Source: Fusibacter sp. 3D3
GTDB lineage: Bacteria > Bacillota > Clostridia > Peptostreptococcales > Acidaminobacteraceae
Assembly: GCF_001748365.1 (NCBI RefSeq)
Contig: NZ_BDHH01000003.1
Location: 40,302 to 104,301, forward strand
Reading direction: 5' to 3'
Length of the DNA stretch: 64,000 nucleotides
In this document: positions 53,703 to 62,414 of the stretch, one piece after another
Position numbering within the stretch: the stretch's first letter is position 1
Layout: every line of letters begins with the position of its first letter
Notes under the pieces: generated by a model
Databases searched by the model: none
The model's input: only the letters and a program-made list of their open reading frames with translations
Told to the model about the DNA's origin: nothing
Made by a program: the position numbers and the translations under genes

Positions 53703-54860
53703 ATGAGAGCCATTATTAATGGCAAAATTCTTTTAGAGGATCAATGGATTGAAGACGGTTATCTTATGTTTACAGATAAGATCGTGGCATTTGGACCCAT
53801 GACAAATTATGAAGTTGAAATGGATAAACTGGGTTTGACTGAGCGGGATGTCGAGGTCATAGAAGCCAGAGGCCGCCTTGTGGGGCCAGGATTTGTGGAC
53901 ATCCATGTGCACGGTGCGGGTGGCAGTGATACAATGGATGGGACTCAAGAAGCGATTGAAACACTCTCAAGTACCATTTTTCAAAGTGGTGTAACGCGCT
54001 TTTTAGCCACCACCATGACCATGCCAAGTGATTCTATAAAAAGAGCACTGGCTATTGTTAAAGCGCGCATGGAGAATCCTTCGACTCAAAAGACCGCTAG
54101 GCTTTTAGGGGTTCACCTTGAAGGTCCGTTTATCAATGTGGCGAAAAAAGGGGCACAAAATGGAAACTACGTCGTGCCGCCCAATTTTGAACTCATTAAA
54201 CCCTATTTGGATATTATCAAAATCATCACGATTGCACCCGAAAACGATGCAAACTTTGATTTTATTGAGAAAATGAAGGCCTATCCAAATGTTAAATTGA
54301 GTATTGGACATACAAACAGTGATTTTGAAACGGCGATGTCTGCATTTGAAAATGGTGTCACCCATATAACACATTGTTTTAATGCCATGCCACCGCTTCA
54401 TCACAGAGAACCAGGCGTCATTGGTGCCCTGTTAAGCGAACCTTTTACAGCAGAGCTTATTGCAGATGAAATTCATGTCCACAAGGGTTTGTTTAAAGGG
54501 TTGAGTCGATGTGTGGATCGGGATAAACTTGTTTTGATTACAGATAGTATGAGAGCAGGTGGTCTTGCAGATGGGCACTACGATCTTGGCGGGCAAGATG
54601 TCATCGTCAAAGACGGTTCTTGTCGCCTTAAAGACGGCACTTTGGCGGGCAGTGTGCTCACCATGAACAAGGCCGTTCAAAACTTCGCTAAAAATACAGA
54701 TTTGCCGTTATATGAAATTTTTAATTTAGCTTCTTTAAATCCCGCAAAAGTGATTGGCGTGGATGGGCAGTATGGCAGTTTAAACATTGGTAAAGTAGCT
54801 GACATCAATATTTTAGACGAGCAGTTCAATGTAATTCAAACCTTTGCGGATGGCATTTGA
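53703..54860 (+). CDS. nagA: N-acetylglucosamine-6-phosphate deacetylase
   Basis: 385 residues of the amidohydrolase superfamily. Metal motif VDIHVHGAGG, then HLEGPFINVAKKGAQN, SIGHTNSDF, GVTHITHCFNAMPPLHHREP and the catalytic Asp in LITDSMRAGG. It removes acetate from GlcNAc-6-phosphate, giving GlcN-6-phosphate for NagB. The ATG at 53703 has GAGAGG upstream; the preceding in-frame GTG is within that site. Confidence 0.95.
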   Translation: MRAIINGKILLEDQWIEDGYLMFTDKIVAFGPMTNYEVEMDKLGLTERDVEVIEARGRLVGPGFVDIHVHGAGGSDTMDGTQEAIETLSSTIFQSGVTRFLATTMTMPSDSIKRALAIVKARMENPSTQKTARLLGVHLEGPFINVAKKGAQNGNYVVPPNFELIKPYLDIIKIITIAPENDANFDFIEKMKAYPNVKLSIGHTNSDFETAMSAFENGVTHITHCFNAMPPLHHREPGVIGALLSEPFTAELIADEIHVHKGLFKGLSRCVDRDKLVLITDSMRAGGLADGHYDLGGQDVIVKDGSCRLKDGTLAGSVLTMNKAVQNFAKNTDLPLYEIFNLASLNPAKVIGVDGQYGSLNIGKVADINILDEQFNVIQTFADGI

Positions 54861-54884
54861 AATCAAGGTCTATAGGAGGCATAT

Positions 54885-55610
54885 ATGGAGATTATAAAAG
54901 TAAAGAGTTACAGAGAGTTGAGTTTTAAGGCAGCTCAATTCGTGGCAAGTCAAGTGATTTTAAAGCCAGAGAGTATTTTGGGACTGGCGACGGGATCAAC
55001 ACCAGAGGGTATGTATTCAGAAATTGTTAAAATGTATCACAATGGCATTGTTGATTTTGAAAAAGTGACCAGTTTTAATTTGGATGAATATATTGGATTA
55101 GGAGGTGAAAGTGATCAAAGTTATATCTATTACATGCAACACCATCTCTTTAATCACGTGAATATTGCACCGAGTAATATCAACATGCCCAATGGTCTTG
55201 CCGAGGATATTGACAAAGAGTGCTTGGAATATGAGACACGCATTGCAAAATCGGGTGGCCTTGATCTTCAAATTTTGGGCATTGGCCGTAATGGACATAT
55301 TGGATTTAATGAGCCTGATTTGAAGTTTGAAGCAAGAACGCATGTGGTTTTTTTAGATGAGCAGACCATCGAAGACAATTCTAGATTTTTCGATGCCATT
55401 GAAGAAGTGCCTAAAAAGGCCATCAGCATGGGTGTCAAAACCATTATGCATGCAAAGAAGATCGTTTTACTCGCCTCTGGAGCTGAAAAAGCAGAATCGG
55501 TGTATAAAATGATTTATGGCAAAATAATCCCAGAATTGCCGGCATCTGTTTTACAACTCCATCCAAATGTGACGGTCATTTGTGATGAGGCGGCGGCAAG
55601 TCTATTATAG
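54885..55610 (+). CDS. nagB: Glucosamine-6-phosphate deaminase
   Basis: 241 residues. LGLATGSTPEGMY (phosphate loop), FNLDEYIGL (catalytic Asp), LGIGRNGHIGFNEP (His-Glu relay) and TIMHAKKIVLLASG. Converts GlcN-6-phosphate to fructose-6-phosphate and ammonia. It is 24 bases after nagA; RBS AGGAGG. Confidence 0.95.
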   Translation: MEIIKVKSYRELSFKAAQFVASQVILKPESILGLATGSTPEGMYSEIVKMYHNGIVDFEKVTSFNLDEYIGLGGESDQSYIYYMQHHLFNHVNIAPSNINMPNGLAEDIDKECLEYETRIAKSGGLDLQILGIGRNGHIGFNEPDLKFEARTHVVFLDEQTIEDNSRFFDAIEEVPKKAISMGVKTIMHAKKIVLLASGAEKAESVYKMIYGKIIPELPASVLQLHPNVTVICDEAAASLL

Positions 55611-55620
55611 AAAAGAGTAA

Positions 55621-55872
55621 ATGATGAAGTTTACAATTAATGATGCCTATGGTATTCACGCCAGAGTTGCAACACAAATTGTCAATCTTGTGGATCTTTA
55701 TTCAGGGGCGTTAATCCTTGTTGTGAATGGCAAAAGGGCGTCGGGGAGTAGTATTATTGGGTTGATGCAATTGGAGACGAGAAAGGGCGATATTGTCAGT
55801 CTCGAATACCTTAAACCCATGAAAAATCAATTTGAATTTGAAAAGTTATTATCAAAAATAATAGAAGGATAG
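55621..55872 (+). CDS. Second HPr-like phosphocarrier
   Basis: 83 residues. AYGIHARVATQIVN keeps the phosphoacceptor His but has Val instead of the usual Pro after Arg; GSSIIGLMQLETRKGD keeps a Ser at the regulatory position. It diverges from the HPr at 49435. Located 10 bases after nagB and 9 bases before ptsI, it is probably the partner of that Enzyme I. Weak RBS (AAGAG). Confidence 0.88.
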   Translation: MMKFTINDAYGIHARVATQIVNLVDLYSGALILVVNGKRASGSSIIGLMQLETRKGDIVSLEYLKPMKNQFEFEKLLSKIIEG

Positions 55873-55881
55873 GTGTTTATT

Positions 55882-57579
55882 ATGAGAGGAATCGGCGCGT
55901 CAGATGGGTATGGGATTGGTAAGGTTGTGATCAAAAAAGAATTGAGTACGCCTAAAAAAGCGTATATTGAAGATGTGAATGCAGAAATTCTTAAACTGGA
56001 AAATGCATTTGCAGCGGCAGAAAAAGACCTCGAAAACGAGTATGAACAAAAGGTTGAAGCGCTTGGGAAAGAGCATGGGGAAATTTTTAAAGCTCATATT
56101 GCAATGCTTCAAGATCCAGAACTTAAAAAAACCATTTGCGACCTTATAGAAAAGGAAAAAGTAACATCGACATATTCAACGCAAGTTGCAATTGACCAAT
56201 TTGTGGCTATATTCCAAAGCATGGACAATGAATATTTCAGAGAACGTGCACTGGATATCAAAGACATTGGTGTGCGCATTCTTAAAAAACTTTTAAATAT
56301 TTCGGATTCTGGATTTGAAGGTACGGGTCTTGTGATCGTTGCAAAAGATTTAACGCCTTCTGATACCGCTAAGATCGATAAGAAACAAGTCGAAGGGTTT
56401 ATAACGGCAATCGGCGGCAGCACATCTCACAGCGCGATTATAGCAAGAACACTGGGTATTCCAGCAATTATGGGCGTTAATGGAATTGAAGCTGCTGTAA
56501 AAGATGGCGATATTATTATCGTAGATGGCTTCACTGGAGAAGTGTTTATCAATCCGAATAAAGAGACTTTACACGAGTATGAACTCAAAAAAGTAGAGTA
56601 TGAAGCGAAAAAGAAAGAACTTCTGATTTATAAAGACGAGCCATCTGTTACTAAAGATGGTCATCACATAGAAATCGGTGCCAACATTGCATCGCCTGAC
56701 GATGTGGAACCTGCTCTAGAAAATGGCGCAGAAGGTGTGGGCTTATTCAGAAGTGAATTTATTTTTATGAATCGAACAGAAGCACCTAATGAAGCGGAAC
56801 AATTTATTGCCTATAAAGCAGTTTTAGAGGGGATGGGCTCAAGACCTGTGGTCATTAGAACCTTGGATGCGGGCGGTGATAAGCATATCCCATATCTCAA
56901 CATCCCAGAAGAAATGAATCCCTTCCTAGGCTACAGAGCAATTCGTTACTGCCTTGTAGAGACAGATCTGTTTAAGGTCCAATTGAGAGCTCTTATGCGC
57001 GCAAGTGTATTTGGTAATCTAAAAATAATGTTTCCAATGATTTCTTCTGCTGAAGAAATCAGAGCTTCTAAAAAACTTTTGGATGAAGTAAAAGCCGAAC
57101 TTGATGCTGAGCGCATTGCATATGATCCCAATGTTGAAGTGGGCATTATGATCGAAATTCCAGCGGCGGCAGTTATTTCTGATATCCTTGCGAAGGAAGT
57201 TGATTTCTTTAGTATTGGGACCAATGATTTAATTCAGTACACCACAGCTGTGGACCGTATGAATGAAAATATAAAAGCACTCTACACGCCTTACCATCCA
57301 GCGGTACTTCGTCTCGTTCACACCACGATTAAGAATGGTAATGAAGGCGGCATATGGGTAGGTATGTGCGGATCTGTAGCTGGAAATCCACTTATTTTTC
57401 CGATTCTCATAGCAATGGGCTTACATGAATTCAGTATGAGTCCTGGACAAATTCTTAAATCCAGAAAAATAGCGAGCCTTTATACGTTAGACTATTTAAA
57501 TGAAGTCTTAGCGCATGTATTGAGTCTTGGCACTTCTGAAGAAGTGGAATCCTATTTAAAAGCAACCTTTACACATTAA
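55882..57579 (+). CDS. ptsI: PTS Enzyme I (phosphoenolpyruvate-protein phosphotransferase)
   Basis: 565 residues. The phosphoacceptor is in GGSTSHSAIIARTLGIPAIM, PEP-binding GVGLFRSEFIFMNR and VVIRTLDAGGDKHIPYL, catalytic Cys in VGMCGSVAGNP. Full length and intact. The ATG at 55882 follows ATAGGTG. It moves phosphate from PEP to HPr. Having ptsI inside a sugar-specific operon is less common than a lone housekeeping copy. Confidence 0.95.
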   Translation: MRGIGASDGYGIGKVVIKKELSTPKKAYIEDVNAEILKLENAFAAAEKDLENEYEQKVEALGKEHGEIFKAHIAMLQDPELKKTICDLIEKEKVTSTYSTQVAIDQFVAIFQSMDNEYFRERALDIKDIGVRILKKLLNISDSGFEGTGLVIVAKDLTPSDTAKIDKKQVEGFITAIGGSTSHSAIIARTLGIPAIMGVNGIEAAVKDGDIIIVDGFTGEVFINPNKETLHEYELKKVEYEAKKKELLIYKDEPSVTKDGHHIEIGANIASPDDVEPALENGAEGVGLFRSEFIFMNRTEAPNEAEQFIAYKAVLEGMGSRPVVIRTLDAGGDKHIPYLNIPEEMNPFLGYRAIRYCLVETDLFKVQLRALMRASVFGNLKIMFPMISSAEEIRASKKLLDEVKAELDAERIAYDPNVEVGIMIEIPAAAVISDILAKEVDFFSIGTNDLIQYTTAVDRMNENIKALYTPYHPAVLRLVHTTIKNGNEGGIWVGMCGSVAGNPLIFPILIAMGLHEFSMSPGQILKSRKIASLYTLDYLNEVLAHVLSLGTSEEVESYLKATFTH

Positions 57580-57655
57580 AGCATCTAATGATGGTATTCA
57601 CCATGGGGGTATGTTATACTGATGTCGAAAATACGACGATTTGAGGAGCAACTTG

Positions 57656-58813
57656 GTGAACGAAAATAAACAATATTATGTATTTTATTTTATTCTCTTT
57701 TTTGCATGGTCTTCTGTATATACACTGGTCGCGATTTATCTCAGTGAAGAAGCGGGGTTTAAATTGGCGGAGATCGGCACGTTGATGTCCTTTCTGCCAA
57801 TAATCACTTTGGTATTTCAACCCATCTGGGGCGCGTTAAGTGATCGCACAGATCATAAAAAGAGACTTCTTTCAGGAATCATGGGTGTCAATTTGATATT
57901 GGCACTTATGATGACTTTTTTCACCAGCAAACTTGCCATTATACTGGTGTATTGCCTGTATACTGTTTTTTTATGCGCTCAAAGTCCAATGACAGATGCC
58001 ATGGCAATCGCATATGTGAATAGAACAAAGCAAGGGTCTTACGGGAGTATCAGAGCATGGGGATCGGCGGGCTATGCAATCGGATCTATGATGGTGGCGC
58101 AAATTGTTTTTTATATGGGTCTAAAGTCTATATTCTATATAGCTGCGCTGGGATTTATAGTGAGTCTTTTCTTGCTAAGTCGCATAAAAGAACACAAAAT
58201 TAAAGTGAGTAGAACGCACTACCTTAAAGATTTAGGGAATCTGCTTAAGCGCAAAGAATACGTTTTTATTTTAGTATACAGTTTTCTCTTTTCGGGTTCA
58301 TTTTTTGGTGGAGAGCAGTATTTGGGGCTCTATTTCAGATGGCATGGTATCCCTGTTTCCAAGATCGGATTTTTGACTTTTATTGCAGTATGTGTGGAAG
58401 TGCCTTTTATTTTTTATTCAAAACGCCTAATCAGGTCTTTTGGAATTGTACCGTTGATGTTATTGATGAACTGTGTTTCTATACTCAGAATGGGTATTTT
58501 GAGTTTTGGAAACCATTGGGGTATCTTTATAATCTCCAGTATTTTAAGGGGCGTTATTGTGGGCATCTTTATTCCACTGTTTATCGAGGTGATTTCAAGT
58601 ATGACACCCAAAGCACTTTCTACATCGGCAATTTCTATTTATTCCGCAGTTTCCAGTGGTATTGCCACGTTTACCTTCACGCTTCTTGGAGGCTTCTTAG
58701 CAGATCAATTGGGGTATCCCTTCTTATACGGCACTTATGGATTTGTGGCGTTGCTGCCTTTAATACTTGTCCTTCTATTTCGGGGCATGTTGTCAAGTGC
58801 TTTAAAAAGTTAG
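57656..58813 (+). CDS. MFS transporter (MFS_1-like / LacY-type)
   Basis: About 385 residues with 12 hydrophobic helices; the loop 2-3 motif reads GALSDRTDHKKRLL and GSYGSIRAWGSAGYAIGS matches nucleoside:H+ symporter/LacY-like MFS_1 members. GTG start at 57656, seven bases after AGGAG. It is 76 bases after ptsI with its own weak promoter, so it may export or import a related sugar. Confidence 0.85.
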   Translation: MNENKQYYVFYFILFFAWSSVYTLVAIYLSEEAGFKLAEIGTLMSFLPIITLVFQPIWGALSDRTDHKKRLLSGIMGVNLILALMMTFFTSKLAIILVYCLYTVFLCAQSPMTDAMAIAYVNRTKQGSYGSIRAWGSAGYAIGSMMVAQIVFYMGLKSIFYIAALGFIVSLFLLSRIKEHKIKVSRTHYLKDLGNLLKRKEYVFILVYSFLFSGSFFGGEQYLGLYFRWHGIPVSKIGFLTFIAVCVEVPFIFYSKRLIRSFGIVPLMLLMNCVSILRMGILSFGNHWGIFIISSILRGVIVGIFIPLFIEVISSMTPKALSTSAISIYSAVSSGIATFTFTLLGGFLADQLGYPFLYGTYGFVALLPLILVLLFRGMLSSALKS

Positions 58814-58820
58814 AGGGTTC

Positions 58821-58854
58821 GTGCGAAACTGACTTAGGATACTAAAACCATAAA
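58821..58854 (+). repeat. Copy B of a dispersed sequence shared with 17779-17814
   Basis: GTGCGAAACTGACTT-GGATACTAAAACCATAAA differs from copy A at only a few positions. It lies just after the MFS stop codon. Confidence 0.5.
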
Positions 58855-58875
58855 GGCATGATCAAAAATAAACGA

Positions 58876-58912
58876 GAGCGACAGTCACGTTTTAGGGATG
58901 ATTGTCGCCTTT
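58876..58912. terminator. Bidirectional hairpin between convergent genes
   Basis: GCGACAGTCA pairs with TGATTGTCGC around 13-14 bases. It overlaps the last codons of the LysR gene and can serve both convergent transcripts, although T-tracts are weak. Confidence 0.5.
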
Positions 58913-59797
58913 CTTGTAATAGGAGAGGAGCAGTTGTTTAAAATCTTCAGCTGCATGGGAGAGTGTGCGCCTCTTGTTGATCAAAAGATGCATACTGCGT
59001 TCAATATGAATGCCCTTAATTTTAAAGGCTCTAAGGGGGAGTTGTTTACTAAAAACCTCAAAAACAGTTTGAGATACATAAGCGAATCCAACACCTCGTG
59101 AAACTAAAGAGAGCATTAGGCCTAGATCGTCTGTGACCACAACGGTTTCTAAAAGCGAAACATCATGTCCTTGCTCGACCAAATGTCTTTGAAAATCTAT
59201 ACGGGAACCCGATTGTTCTGATCTAGAAATAAGGTTATACTGTAATAGTTCAGTGTAGGATATAACCTCTTTGATATCGGAATCCATCGGACATATGAAA
59301 ATCAAATCATCTTGAAAGAGCGGTAGACAGATAAAGCGATCGCTTTCGACTTTCATGCCGACAATGCCCAAATCAGCAGCCAAGGAACAAACATCTTCAA
59401 TGATGACCGTTGAGCTTTTTTCTTCTACGACAAAACGGACTTCGGGATGTATGGCTTGAAAATCACTTATAGCTCTTGGCAACAAAATAATATTGGGTGT
59501 TGAGCTAGTGGAGATATGTAGCGATCCTGTTATTTTAATATCCGAAGCGGTGAGCTGATGCAAAGCTTTATTTTTCATATTAATCATATCAAGGGCATAG
59601 TTTAAAAATTCCGTCCCCCTCGGCGTCAAATTGACTTCTTTTGATGTTCTGTCAAAAAGGGACAAATTCAATTCTTTTTCAAGATTGGAAATATGCAAAC
59701 TTATAGTGGGTTGGGATAGATAAAGTGCTTTGGCAGCTTTTGAAAAATTCTTGTATTTAGCAACATTTACAAAAGCTTCTAACTGCCTAAAATCCAT
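58892..59797 (-). CDS. LysR-family transcriptional regulator
   Basis: 301 residues. The HTH reads MDFRQLEAFVNVAKYKNFSK and ALYLSQPTISLHISNLEKEL; the rest is a periplasmic-binding-like effector domain (GSLHISTSSTPNIILLPRAI). It resembles CysL/CbbR-type selenium-metabolism and sulfur regulators. Divergent from the hybrid kinase gene, 126 bases away. RBS AGAGGTG. Target genes are not clear. Confidence 0.9.
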   Translation of the reverse strand: MDFRQLEAFVNVAKYKNFSKAAKALYLSQPTISLHISNLEKELNLSLFDRTSKEVNLTPRGTEFLNYALDMINMKNKALHQLTASDIKITGSLHISTSSTPNIILLPRAISDFQAIHPEVRFVVEEKSSTVIIEDVCSLAADLGIVGMKVESDRFICLPLFQDDLIFICPMDSDIKEVISYTELLQYNLISRSEQSGSRIDFQRHLVEQGHDVSLLETVVVTDDLGLMLSLVSRGVGFAYVSQTVFEVFSKQLPLRAFKIKGIHIERSMHLLINKRRTLSHAAEDFKQLLLSYYKKGDNHP

Positions 59798-59923
59798 TGA
59801 AAATCACCTCTTTAGAGTATTTTACCATACATATTATGATTTAGATAGTTGTCGTTTAAGGGCGTTAAAAAGACCTTTTGAGTTAAAAGGTTAGCGCGTA
59901 TACTTGAGTAAAGGGGTGATTCG

Positions 59924-61573
59924 GTGAAGGTGCAGAAAAAGGAAAAAAAAATTATTATGGGGTTGTTGGTGCTCATTTTAATAACAGCGGTATCTTACAA
60001 TATTTTGATGATTATTTCAGGTTATAGACCCGTCAGAGATCTATTTCATTTTTTGAGTCTGGCTGTTGTTGGCGGACTGATTTTTATGGTCAAATATGAA
60101 ATTTCAAAACGCGAAAAAATAATGCAATATTTAAAATCACAAAACACTCAGCTCTTAATGGTATTTGATGAATTGCCATTTGGCCTATTGACTGAGGAAA
60201 TTGATACAGGTGTGATTACTTATTGGAATCAATGGCTCTCAGACAACACCAAAGTTTCCAAAGAAGAGGCATTTGGTAAGCGTTCAGAACATATTTTTAA
60301 ATTTGAGAACTTTGAAATTTTAAAGACATTGAAGGCGAATGAAAAATTTCCTTTATATGAAGGCCTTTATAAAGATGCTACAGATGCAGAACGCATCTAT
60401 CAAATATCTAAGATCGAGATAGAAGACTTCAGCGATTTAAATATAAGGATCATTGTGGTCAATGATGTGACTGAGTACAGGCATCTTGAAAAGAAAGTAT
60501 TGCAATCTGATAAAATGAATGCGATTGGTCAATTGGCAGGTGGCATAGCCCATGATTTTAACAATCAACTCATGGGCATCGCTGGACATGCAAGTCTTAT
60601 GCTGGCAAATTCTGAAGGCAGTTCTAGGATCCACGTGGAAAAAATACTGCATCAAACAGGCATTGCATCAGAATTGGTCCATAAACTTTTAACTTTTTCG
60701 AATCAGAATATTCACTTTGAAAAATTTGTCAACGTACAAAAGGTTGTAGAGCATGCACTTGCTTCTTTTCACGACTCAGAGCATAAGCTCATTCAGATTC
60801 AAAAGTCAATGAAAGCTTCTAATTGCTATGTCTTGGGAGATGAAGCCTTCATTGAAAGTGCATTTCTAAATATTATTAAAAATGCCTATGAAGCCATTGA
60901 ACTAGAAGGCCATATCCGCATAGCTGTCTATGAGCAATTATTGAGTGATGATGATCTTGCAGCTTACTATCAGGAATTAGAAGCGGGGACGTATTGCATT
61001 GTTGAAATAGAAGATTCGGGTCAAGGTGTGATGGCGAGTGAAATCACCAAGTGGTTTGAACCTTTTTATACGACTAAACCCTTCGGTGAAGGTCACGGGA
61101 TGGGTCTTTCAGCTGTATATGGGACGATCACAAAGCATAGTGGCGGTATTAAAGTCGAAAGTCATCCTCACATTGGCACCAAAGTCTCAGTGGCGCTTCC
61201 AATCATAAAAAAGAATCAAGTCAATAAAAAATACGCGATTATGATTTTAGATGATGATGAAATTGTATGTGAAATCATTGAAGCGGTGCTGTTAGAAAAC
61301 GGCTATAGCAATGTTAAAGTTGTCAACGATACGCAAACGCTTAATTTAAACCAAATCATACTGTTGGTTACAGATCGAAATGTACATTCGGATTTTCATG
61401 CATTTTTGGAAAAGACATTTAAGCGATACCCCAATATAAAAATGGTCGGCATAAGTGGTTACTTTACAGAAGAAGATTATGCACTTGAACAAGGGCATCC
61501 CAATCTTAAACTCCTTGAAAAACCCATAGAAACGCGGGTTTTAAACAAGACGATCGAATTCCTTTTAGGGTGA
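59924..61573 (+). CDS. Hybrid histidine kinase (PAS-HisKA-HATPase-REC)
   Basis: 549 residues. Two N-terminal transmembrane helices, a PAS-like domain (LLMVFDELPFGLLTEEIDTG), phosphoacceptor box GGIAHDFNNQLMGIAGHA, N-box NIIKNAYEAIE, G1 EDSGQGV, G2 GHGMGLSAVYG, then a receiver (IMILDDDEIVCEI ... LLVTDRN ... KLLEKPIE). The receiver lacks the usual xxMPxxDG after its Asp, so it may be a weak acceptor. No separate response regulator is adjacent. GTG start after AAAGGGGTG. Confidence 0.88.
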   Translation: MKVQKKEKKIIMGLLVLILITAVSYNILMIISGYRPVRDLFHFLSLAVVGGLIFMVKYEISKREKIMQYLKSQNTQLLMVFDELPFGLLTEEIDTGVITYWNQWLSDNTKVSKEEAFGKRSEHIFKFENFEILKTLKANEKFPLYEGLYKDATDAERIYQISKIEIEDFSDLNIRIIVVNDVTEYRHLEKKVLQSDKMNAIGQLAGGIAHDFNNQLMGIAGHASLMLANSEGSSRIHVEKILHQTGIASELVHKLLTFSNQNIHFEKFVNVQKVVEHALASFHDSEHKLIQIQKSMKASNCYVLGDEAFIESAFLNIIKNAYEAIELEGHIRIAVYEQLLSDDDLAAYYQELEAGTYCIVEIEDSGQGVMASEITKWFEPFYTTKPFGEGHGMGLSAVYGTITKHSGGIKVESHPHIGTKVSVALPIIKKNQVNKKYAIMILDDDEIVCEIIEAVLLENGYSNVKVVNDTQTLNLNQIILLVTDRNVHSDFHAFLEKTFKRYPNIKMVGISGYFTEEDYALEQGHPNLKLLEKPIETRVLNKTIEFLLG

Positions 61574-61667
61574 TTCGAAAAGAAAAGAGGTGGTTGTAAA
61601 GATAGCGTGTGGACATCAGAGTTCACAAAATGTTCATACACAGTCTATAAATTTCATAAAAAGAGGG

Positions 61668-61696
61668 TTGACAGATGATTATTATAGCTGTAAACT
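61668..61696 (+). promoter_or_regulatory. Promoter of the T-box transcript
   Basis: TTGACA (61668-61673) and TAAACT (61691-61696) are 17 bases apart, about 80-100 bases before the T-box core. Confidence 0.5.
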
Positions 61697-61774
61697 AAGA
61701 ACAATAAATAATAACCGACTAAATCAGTTGGAATTGAAGATTCAGTTTAAATGTGTTGAAGAAGGAAAGTAAGT

Positions 61775-61999
61775 CAAAGGAAACTCACAGAGAGAAAATC
61801 ATTGGTGGAAGATTTTCAGGGAAATTTGATTGAAGTGCCCTTCGGAGCAATGTACCGAACTAACAGTAGGCTACATCGGGATCTCCCGTTATAGAGATAG
61901 GGCATCAAGTGCTTGAAAGTGGGCTATTAGCCAATTAGAGTGGAACCGCGGAGTATAAACTTCGTCTCTTATAGAAATATAAGAGGCGGAGTTTTTTTT
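61775..61999 (+). promoter_or_regulatory. T-box riboswitch leader with terminator
   Basis: The T-box sequence AGAGTGGAACCGCGG is at 61937-61951. Upstream are the stem I features AGAGAGAAAATCATTGGTGG, then GAAGTGCCC, AGTAGG and CCGTTATAGAG. The terminator is ACTTCGTCTCTTATA (61959-61973) paired with TATAAGAGGCGGAGT (61978-61992) and a T-tract. The leader senses uncharged tRNA. The likely specifier triplet is TGC (61836-61838), which would mean cysteine, but assignment by eye is tentative. No aminoacyl-tRNA synthetase or biosynthesis gene follows; only repeats and an IS110 element do. Confidence 0.88.
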
Positions 62000-62004
62000 A
62001 TTGT

Positions 62005-62225
62005 AGATCATAAGATTTGAGCCGAAAGACTTGAAGCGGAATGTTTAACCGCTGAAAGGTGTCAGCGAAAATCGGTTTGAGACAACGAAGATGGCTCAAA
62101 TATGATTAAGCAGATCATAAGATTTGAGCCGAAAGACTTGAAGCGGAATGTTTAACCGCTGAAAGGTGTCAGCGAAAATCGGTTAGACGAGGACATGTCT
62201 GGCAAAACAATCTGACAAGGAACTG
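62005..62225. repeat. Tandem pair of ~107-bp structured repeats, related to 28659-28868
   Basis: Unit 1 starts at 62005 and unit 2 at 62112; they are identical for about 73 bases and then diverge. Unit 1 closes with ATCATAAGATTTGAGCC pairing with GGCTCAAATATGAT; AGCGG-AATGTTTAA-CCGCT is an inner hairpin. Unit 2 instead ends with the core GGTTAGACGAGGACATGTCT found in the 28659 repeats. Loop AATGTTYAR is shared by both loci. There is no open frame. Confidence 0.75.
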
Positions 62226-62414
62226 AGGGCTTGATGTCTAAAGTTTCATATTTGAAAATAAACATCTCACTTTAAACTGGATATCTTATGAGAAAGCTTC
62301 CTGTATAATTTAAATAGGTCAAGCGATTGACAAAGAAAAATACCTCAAGTAAATTAAGATTATTACTGACCAGACCGTTAGTAAAAAATCAAAAAAATAC
62401 GAGAGGTATCTAAG

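Noticed and set aside
58339..58845. Long alternate-frame ORF of 168 codons inside the MFS gene
   Set aside because: It is rich in Cys, Phe and Tyr, matches nothing and overlaps a well-supported transporter in another frame.
61590..61772. 60-codon ORF between the hybrid kinase and the T-box
   Set aside because: It covers the T-box promoter and the beginning of the leader and has no recognisable domain.
62012..62225. Hammerhead-like ribozyme (CTGAAAG and CGAAA words)
   Set aside because: The invariant CUGAUGA core is absent and the stems do not form the three-way junction.
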